From Phoronis pallida (lineage: Eukaryota; Phoronida; Phoronidae), in contig JAOXYC010236793.1 of NCBI GenBank assembly GCA_028565715.1, positions 1 through 10,483 on the forward strand: 10,483 nucleotides of DNA, written 5' to 3'. Position numbers and translations under genes: made by a program. Within the stretch, counting starts at the first letter, position 1; each line of letters opens with the position of its first letter. Below, in pieces: positions 1 to 9,300 of this stretch. Under the pieces are notes generated by a model. It was not told the DNA's origin and made no database searches. It saw only the letters and a list, made by a program, of their open reading frames with translations.

Positions 1-310
1 TGACATCACAGATTTGATCAAAATATCAAAAATAAATTTTTCAAAAAATTTTTTTTTTCACTAAAATTGATTTTTCTGGCATAATGATAGCATTGTCAAC
101 CATCCTAGACATACATTCAAAAATGGTTGTCCTGTCCTTTAAGTCTATGGCCTGACCATAGCTTTGTCAAGTTTTTGTTCTTGCTCCAAAACACAACAAT
201 TAGGCTTGAACAGGGTTTAAACTCATGATCCAACCATTACCAGTATGACGGTGAGAATTAATAGATCTAAACTTTTTTATTATTGCCATTATAAAATACT
301 ATCAACCGAG
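1..310. other. AT-rich flank: intron 15 or short 3' UTR
   Basis: This is low-complexity, AT-rich sequence with T and A runs near 41-60. There is no open frame, RNA gene or recognisable element. On the minus strand, AATAAA at 281-276 lies about 30 bases past the TAG of exon 15, so part of this stretch could be 3' UTR. If exon 15 splices instead, it is intron. Confidence 0.5.
276..281 (-). promoter_or_regulatory. Possible polyadenylation signal AATAAA
   Basis: The minus strand reads AATAAA about 30 bases downstream of the TAG at 313-311. It would serve a short-3'UTR transcript ending in exon 15. In DNA this AT-rich the hexamer is expected by chance fairly often, so this is only suggestive. Confidence 0.25.
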
Positions 311-3300
311 CTATAGACACATGAGAGAATTTTCATCAAAATGTACCGTTAACTTCTCCACAATCTTCTTCCTGCAGAGTTTCACCGCCAGGTGGAGTGG
401 CGTCAGTCCTTGCTTGTTCTGTATATTCACACATGTATAGTCGGCCTCCAGTAGCAGACACATGATGGTGATCTGATCAGCGCCCTCCACAGTTCTGTGG
501 AGGGGTGTGTCGCCGTCGCGAGGGTTTGCAGCGCACACATGGCTTATTCGGTTTCCTAAACAACAAAGAAGATTTTAGGGTTTGTCTCTTTGTTTGGAAC
601 ACAAATAGCTTTCCCCGGGATTCCTTTACTTTAATAGTAAAACATCTAATTTTTATCAATTGAGTACAGGGACTATCTGATTCACTAAGTGATGTAAAAC
701 CCTAATTACAGATCACATGGTAAATTTTCTAGAAGGGAGTGATACTATTGGTCAATTTTAAAGAATTGAATGATCAAAGGTTTGGAAATTCAGGGCCAAA
801 GATAATCATTAGGAGGTAACATGAAAAGCAATAATATTGTAGCAACCCGAGTAAACTCGTTTTGTGGACTGTTAAGACTTTAGAATAGTCTTGTGCTGTT
901 TTTCCCTTACCTTGTATGAAATGGTTTATACCAGCCCTTGCCATCTGGTTGAGGATTGACCCAGTTCTTGACATCTTATCATCCATCTGGTCATGTGGAG
1001 AAACTAGGTCATCAATACTACACTCCCTCCAGTCTAACTTTCTCCTGGCGGAACTGAAGAAAACAAATTAAGATATTTTGATCAATTATAAGATTAAGTT
1101 TCATTCCTATTGAGACCAATAGACATGATCTTGTATACCAAAGGGCACTATGAACCACCAAGAACATTGAAATGTTATAGCTTTTCCAAAGTTTATTGAA
1201 AGATTCAGTGGGAACAAATAAAAATTCTTGCTTTGCAAATTGATGTCAGAGAAAATGGATCTTCTCACCTTCTAATGATGAAGTTTATAAAACATTTTCC
1301 TTGTAGATTCATGAAAGGTACTTGGGAAGATTCAACAGAAGTTTGACAGTATGTAAATATCCTGGTTGAGTTACTATCAGGGCCTAATATCACCATTATG
1401 GTAGTGAGCACCCAGACTTATTTGACTTAAAACAGTTGGTTACATTAGCTCAATAACCAGTTTAACTCACCTTGCTCTGTGTGTGTTCAACTCTGGATAT
1501 GTATGATTGTGAGACTGGCTCTTTCTTAATGGACTAGGATTGTGAGAGCTTCCAGGTGTTGTTGAACCAGACTGTGGCACATCATTATAAGTACTCAGCA
1601 CATTCTCTGAAGCACCATAGCTTGGAATACTGCTTATAGAGTTTGACGGTATTTTGAGAGAGTGCGCCGAATTTGGCTTGTAATACTGAATTTTTGGCGA
1701 CTCGGGAGATCTCAGAAATGACCCACTTTTAAGAAAGTGTAAAAATTTTGATTTTTTCTCTTTGTCTGTTACGGCGCAACTCATTGTTGCGAATGATTGT
1801 TTTGAATCACCCTCATCGGTTGATTCGTTCACTTGATCACTGTCGCTCATTTTGTGCATTCCATTTGTTCGATCCTCACTGTAATAACCTTTTGGAGACA
1901 GAGAATCACTTTCAACATGACCAACAGAGGTCTCTGCAATATGAGACAAACTTTTCCTTAAACGTGCCCTTCCCAGTTTCCTAGCTATATAGCCGCTGGG
2001 GGAAAATGCTGATGTCTTTGTACTGCCATTATAACTTTGCATAAATAACTGTTCCTTTGATGTATTGAGACTGTTACTTCGTTCCAGGACACCGGACGCT
2101 CCGAGCATCGTGTCACTATCGCTGTGGTCAGAATATTGCGGAATCTGTAGTGATGATGTCAAGTCTGACGTTCCAGAATCTGCTGATGACGCATTTGATC
2201 CTCGATGCCTGTAAAAATTAAAGAGTAACCTATCATTAAACAAAGCAAACAATTTAAAATCAAAGTTTAGTCCCACTGAGCTTCATAGGTTTGTATTAGG
2301 CAGGATGCTTTCCTGATTTCATACCTGGACAGGATGCAAGTCTATAGAATTATTATCTGCAGTGTGTTTAAAATATCAAACTTTTTGTATTTTTCTTTGT
2401 TTACTAAATTTATTGAATTATTTTGGATTGTTCAAATAAGAACAAACAATCCAGATAAATAACTCAGACCTAGACCATTTAGTGGGGTTATTCATAAGAC
2501 TTTCATCTTGTTTCCAATCTATGGAAATTTAGAGTTCTCAAAATTAACAAATAAACATCAAGACAGTAACAAACCTGTTGTGATAGTGATTGAGTTGAGG
2601 CTCATAGTCGTAGACTGCAGATTGTAACATGAACTTGACCACATCTACTTTACCAGATCTACATGCTATCATCAATGGGGTATCACCATGGTGATCACGC
2701 AAACTGTGGTCAAAGCCAGGCTGAAATATTGTGCTTCTGGTTAATAAGTTTTAAGACTTCATATCAATTCAGCATGAAATGATTATCTATCTAAAAAGTT
2801 GAATGAAGAGAGGTTTGAAATTCTGGAAACCAATAAAAACAATTTGCATTTTGGTTGCTACGGTATGCATTATCAAAAGTAAACAACAATTTTAGTTTTA
2901 GGGTGGCGATGATGAAGACGATGGGGAAGACAAAGATGTTGACGAGGACGACGATGATGATACTGATGCAGCTGTTTTTGATGAATGCAGGTGATTAGGG
3001 TCATGATGGCATGTGATGTTTTTTCTGATATATGTGATGATGTCGTAGAGGAGAATGAAACATGATTATGATGGTGGCGATTCATGGTGTTGATGATGAT
3101 GAAAATGTTTTACATTACTAAAAATATTGAATGAAAAGACAGAAAAAAACGGAACTTGACTAGGAATCGAACCCAGGTCTCCCTGTTTGTCGCTCAGATG
3201 CTCTACCGGCTGAACTATCCAGCCCTTGCTATAATAATTGTGTTCAAGCAACACTATTATACCTGCCAGACTTGCTTGAATTTATCCACTCCTTTCTTCT

Positions 3301-6300
3301 CATTCATCAACAGTTGGAGAAGTTTTATGTGTTGAGCTCTGTGAGTCTCTATCAACACCTGAACACCTTGATACTGTGGACATGAGAACAGCTTCAAGTC
3401 AGTGTCTAGCAGGGCTGCAGTGGCACCATGGTTCAACAAGAGACGCACGATACGACTATATCCTGAAATCAACGGAGGATTATTTTTATTTGGGACATAT
3501 CTAAAAGTGATCTGATTATCTTCTATGCTGTGGTAACAACAAAGTACAAACAAATTGTGTGCCAACCTAGGATTTTATTCTCATTCTGGGGTAAAGAAGC
3601 CTATTTTCGGAATCTGAATTTTTTTTCTGACCCATCATAGGATTCAGGGGGGATACTGAGGTAAACCCTTTGCTAAGGATATCGTTCACCACAACAGTGA
3701 TCTGTTAATTATATCCATTTATTATTCAAAGTAGCCTATTGTCTCTGATATTTTAAAAACAATTTTTTTTTGGCCAACATGATTCATACAGACTTAAAGC
3801 CATGTTTTTCCAAAGATTTGCAAATGCTAAAGCTACTCTGTAAAGCAACCATAAATGATTCGCTTACCCTTGTCAGCTGCAAGTTGTAATGCCGTTTTTC
3901 TATCTGAGTTGAGTGCATTGATATCAATATAGTTTGCACGCTCTCCTTTACAATTTTGTTGTCTCTGTTTCCCGTGCTTAGTAAACTGTAGTAAATACTT
4001 GATGATCTCTCGATGACCACGGCTACATGCAACATGGAGGAGGGTATTCAACCTGGCACTGTGCTGTTTAGTTATATCAGCACCATACTACAAAGAAATT
4101 ATAGTTCGTAAGTTCAATTGCATTGGAGACATCTTTGTGTTGAGACATTTTGGACCTCCATACAAAGCCTAGGCAATTGCAAGTGCTCTCACATCACCAA
4201 TGACTTTAGCTAGAGGCCTTGTATGATGCTTCATATGGGATAGGAACAATGAACAGTTATAACTGTTTATTCTTAGAAAGTAATATTTAGTTATGCCTCA
4301 AAAAATTATGGGTGGCGTTTCCCCAAAATATTGTATTTTCATCAATTTACACACGTATAAACCTCAGAACAATGTGTATGTCTACTGACCTGTTGTAATA
4401 ACTTGATGATTTCCAGGTAATTGTTCTCAGCAGCCATATACACAGGCCAGTCACCGCCACCAGTCTATAAAATTAAGAAATAGAGTATGTTACAGTAAAT
4501 TCTCAAAGTTAATATACCTTCACTACACATCATTACCATAAGGCGAAGTTAAAAGTATGTTATGGCATCTTCAATATGTAATGGGTTAATGTGAATTCGA
4601 TCTCGTAAATTTCTGCTCAGATGAAAATTAATCTCAGTGTGATAACTGTCCAGACAAACTCCCACACTCTATAACAGTTATTGAAAACACAGATAATGAC
4701 TATGGGTAGTTGGTAGGGCTGTAACGGTGACCCCAAAGTACAAGCGGTTCCAGCATATTGGTTCGGGTCAACCAAATTCTTGAATTTCGGTTCGGGTCAA
4801 AAGAAAAAATCAAAGGCACTTTTAGTTAAATTCTTCACAATTCAACCAAATTTTATTTAAATATATCTGTTTTCCTTTGTTTTATTCAAACCCCAGAATC
4901 AAACCCAATAAGCCACGATTTGTGAAGTTTTTTTTTCAGTTATTCTTCTTTATAATAAGTTACTGTTACTAATATACTTATAAGTTGTTACTGTTACTGT
5001 TATACCAATTTTTTACTGTTACGTTTTTATACATATTTTTATCAACATGTAATTTCATGTGATTTTCTTATTCATATGGACCGAACCGAAAAGGAACCGA
5101 AACCGAATAAAAAACCCGTACCGAACCGAAAAAATTCTGACCCGTTACAGCCCTAGTAGTTGGTGTACCAGTCTCATTCAATGTATAGGTGAAGTGTCTC
5201 CCTTCCTTATCGTGAAGCCCTAAGTATTTAATTTTGTAAACAAAATATGAACTTAGAAACCTACCGTGGGATTGACGTTGTCGCCATCCTCTAGAAAACA
5301 GAACAGTTTCTCAGCGTTTCCTGTTATTGCACATTCAAACAACATAGGATTTATAATCTCTGTTTGACGCCTGTACATAGCATCTTTTATCTTGGCCTGT
5401 ATTACTGAACTCTTACTCAGGTTTAAGGCAAGTTGCAAACCCTGCAATTGAATTTAAATCACAGTTAACTTATTAAGTAAAAAAATATTTCCTAGTTGAT
5501 TAGCATTTAAACTGTAGGCTTACTGTCATTATAAGGGCAGGCGTGTAATAACTCCTTGCCAACAGGAGATATTACACGTTGTGTAATACATACAATCAAA
5601 TTAATACATGAAAAACATAGCAACGCAAAATTATCAATGAATTTATATTAATCATTGGTGTTGAATAACATATGAATGGAAGTTTTTATTGATTTGAATG
5701 AGAAAAATGATAAAATTGTGAGATTAAGAATTATTCACACTTATCTTCTACACTCCTGGATGATTAATTACTTGCACCATTTTACTATAAAGAACCAATT
5801 AACAAAAGTTATTACCGTTAGTGTATTTTCAGACACTAATAGAAGCTCCACCATCTGTGTGTCGTTAGCCTCCACAGCATAGTGAAGGGGTAGACGTCCT
5901 TCAATATCACGAATAGACGGGTCTGCATCATTGCTGCAAAGTCACATAATAAAAGTAGAACACAATAAGTAATGAATGCAATTAGGACAACAAAATGGAT
6001 TTCAGCTGGAGGCGAGGACATAAACATTAAATATATTGAACATTTTTTATTTCAAAATATATTGAATATATTGAAGTACAATGTGAAAAAATCGGTACCA
6101 TCATGCCAGAAGTAAGTTGGGCATCTTCTAAAATCTCTGGTCAAACAAAATTTATGCAATTTGAAGTCACATCGCCCAACATTTTAGATTACACAGCAAG
6201 CAGCTTTCTAAAACTTTTAAAAATATCTTTTTTGAGAAAAAACAGGTCTTCATCAATCCATCTAATACGTATATACCAAACCTAAAGAAAATTTGCTCTC

Positions 6301-9300
6301 ACCATAACAAAACATTGGCAGCTTCCCTCCTGCTAGCGATGACAGCCATACATAGTGCTGTCCTGCCATTTCTCTCGTGTTGAGCATTTATTGGGCACTT
6401 TTCGCTCTCAAGTAGAAGTTCCAAGTTTTCACACCTAGGAAAAAAATATTATTTATTTTTTATTTATCTTCATTTTTTGAAAATGGGAGTTCTTAATATT
6501 CATTAATCCTTTTCCAAAATCACAACATTATGTTTACCATAATTTGTTCAATTGGTGACCAGTTTATGTCATCATTTAAATTTCAAAAGCAACCTTAGAA
6601 ACACTATAATTGTAAAAATCTCAGTTAAAAACATAAGAACCAATGTGCATTGTTTGCAGTTTTTGAAGAATTAAGGTTTTAAAAAAATCAACCTAAATAA
6701 GAGGGTTTTCTTGATTGTCAACATTATAAAAAATAATAAATTTTTAGTTTGTGGTTTAATTTGTTATCCATGTTCAGGGCTTGTTCACCATACCTGTTGT
6801 TAATAGCTGCGTTCATGATGAGTGTGTTCCCCTGCTTGTCAACATTATATAGGTCAGTCATCTGTACATCAGAACGGAACAATTCACCCTGGAAACATAG
6901 ACAGTTTTACATACATTCATGATAAATAACAAGATAAGAGAAATCTTATGTTGGAATTACAGCATCATTTGGATGGTTCAAAATTCAGCATCATTTGTTG
7001 TGAAAATTGTGCTGTTAATTCAAATGCCCCTGAAATTATATGAGTTTGAAACCAAAGAAAACAAAATACACCTGGACACATTTTATCCATATATCGATAC
7101 ATTTTCAATGGGGGGTTAGTCTCTATTATTAAACCAGAAAACAATCCCCGTATTTTATCGTGATGAGAACGAATGCAGTAAAGCAGTGTAAACACAAAAT
7201 ATCGGTCATGAAATATTCATTTTCTATCTTGTAAACATGTTTTCATTAAAAAGGATAGATAAAAGGCATGTTTTAACAAAACAAAATTAAAACAGGCCTG
7301 AATAAATTCCAACAGATTATGCTATGGGTTCAAGCAAAACATGCTTACGATCCAGCACCTTGTGGGTTAACTACTAAAAATCAGCTTAGCTTGAGAATAA
7401 TTATTATTTAGTAAATACCAGAACTATTTTACCTTTTTTTTAATTCTTGAATAAATAGAACAATAAAAGGTAATGTAAAGTAACAATCTGACAAGGCAAC
7501 CCTACAAAACCAGGAGTTGAAAGGGAACTTATAATTTATACAAATTCACTCACCGTTTTGACGAGATTACTGAGATATGAGATCCTCTGTTCTCTGTGAA
7601 CCCTTATAATCTCGTATGTATCTGTTTGGTCCGAGACAGTGAGGTCATCGGGGCGATGACCATATTTGTCTTCCAAGTCACAGTTAGCACCTCTTTTAAG
7701 TAGACAGCTGATTGAAAACAAAAGCAGATTATTTTATTGGATATTCACAAAAATATAAATGTGATCATGATAAAGAAGACAAAAAATACCTAGTTTAAAT
7801 TGGCTGTATAATAAGGTGGTTTCATGATTTAAACCAAAACCAGTAACTTTCACTTTCATTGTGATTGAAAAATGGTTTGTTTCTGTATGTTTTACTAAAC
7901 ATGGCCTTCTCAAATTATGACAGAAGTGAATAAATGAAAAAATTCTGATTTGAAAAACTTTTAATGGTGTGGCTATATCTCAATGATCACGAATATAATA
8001 AGACTGGAATCTAAAAAAGCACAATTATTCCATCAACTGAGAACTTTCGTTAAAACATGAATCTGCTACAGAAAATGGAAGAATCAAAAAGCCTTAATGT
8101 ATTTTCCTTGAATAGTCAACTGATAAAAACAGACTTACTTGACTACATCAACGTTGTTGTTAGCCGCTGCATAGTGTAGGGCACACTGTCCCGTATCAGG
8201 GTTGGGTGTGTTAGGGTTTGCTCCCAAAATACATATCAACACCTGAAAAAATCAACAGGAGACTAAATAAATAGAAATATCAGACAATGCATGTGTTAGA
8301 ATGAGATTCAAAAGAATTACCTAAAACTAAATAACTAAATGCGTAAGTGTCTTAACCATTCAATCCAAAAAAAAATCGTATCCGGGACCAACAGCTCTGC
8401 ATTGGCAAAGAATTCCACAAGGAACGTTTGGGAATCTACTGGATTTGAATACAATTGCCCTACAAAATGAGTAGCCTTGCGCGACAGTGACTATAGCTGA
8501 CTATGCCACCTTATGGCAATCACAATCACTAAAGACGGCACCTGTCGGAATACAAGCTAAATAATCAAATCGTGAGTTTAGGAATTCCATTTTTTAGATA
8601 AACTGTAAACTTACATCAGTCAATACCGCATTGCCCGACTCAGCTACGATCATCAAGGGAGTCATGCCTTTAGAGTTGATTAGCTCAATGTCTGCATCCT
8701 GAATTTTGACCAATGAGAGGAGTAGCGGCATTTGCTGCAGACCTTCTTTGGCAGCAATGTGCACCATATAATCTCCCTTGCTGCTTGATTCTTGGTTTAC
8801 ATCAAAGTCCAGAGTCTGAAAGTGAAAGCACAAACAAATAAATATCTAAGTATCATACACTTCAACTTGAGCATCCAGAATTGTTTCAAATTGGTTAAAC
8901 CAAATCAGAATTCCTGTCACATGTTTTATCTTCAAAATAGGTGTGCTACATAAGTGCTCAATTATGGCAGTATAACTCCCCCAATCTATACACAGCTTAT
9001 CAAGTGGTTTTTTGATTACGATACCACGTTCCAAGTGACACCGATACCCCATTCCTGTTTCGGGAATAGCTAACTCACACTAACAAAATTCTAAGGTCAG
9101 CTGAATATATTAGGACTGGATATCACTTTATTTTCAAAATAGTAAGCCCTGAACTATGGTACTATGATCTTTGAAGTCTACGATCAATTTCAGTTTCATA
9201 ATGGACAACTCAGTTCCACAATTTGCAATTATCTTATTAAAAAAACTGAAGACCCGGAATAGAAACTAGATTCTTAACAAAATGTAATTTTAACAATTAA

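Noticed and set aside
1748-1984. Plus-strand open frame of 78 codons
   Set aside because: It lies wholly opposite the long coding exon 13, has no recognisable domain, and is an antisense shadow of a Ser-rich frame.
2424-2453. 9-bp inverted repeat TGGATTGTT/AACAATCCA in intron 12
   Set aside because: It is short, with a 12-base loop and no flanking duplication; expected by chance at this scale.
2873-3085. His-rich frame on the minus strand and the Asp-rich frame opposite it
   Set aside because: Both arise from GAT/GAC simple repeats in intron 11, with no splice sites tying them to the gene.
3066-3254. Minus-strand frame with a plausible-looking peptide (QPVEHLSDKQGDLGSIPS)
   Set aside because: It is a translation of the tRNA-like element: the GDLGSIPS-type string comes from the variable region and B box, a familiar artefact of tRNA-derived repeats.
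5676-5882. Plus-strand frame over intron 7 and exon 7
   Set aside because: It covers AT-rich intron and the antisense of a confident ankyrin exon, and has no domain.
6030-6075. Repeated AATATATTGAA words
   Set aside because: This is low-complexity AT-rich intron without regular period or boundaries.
6919-7195. Opposed frames on both strands in intron 4
   Set aside because: They are short, AT-biased and lack splice sites or similarity to the gene; random open stretches fit better.
8846-9052. 68-codon minus-strand frame in intron 1 as an extra exon
   Set aside because: It has no ankyrin similarity or clear phase-compatible splice pair, and exons 1 and 2 already join cleanly in phase 0.
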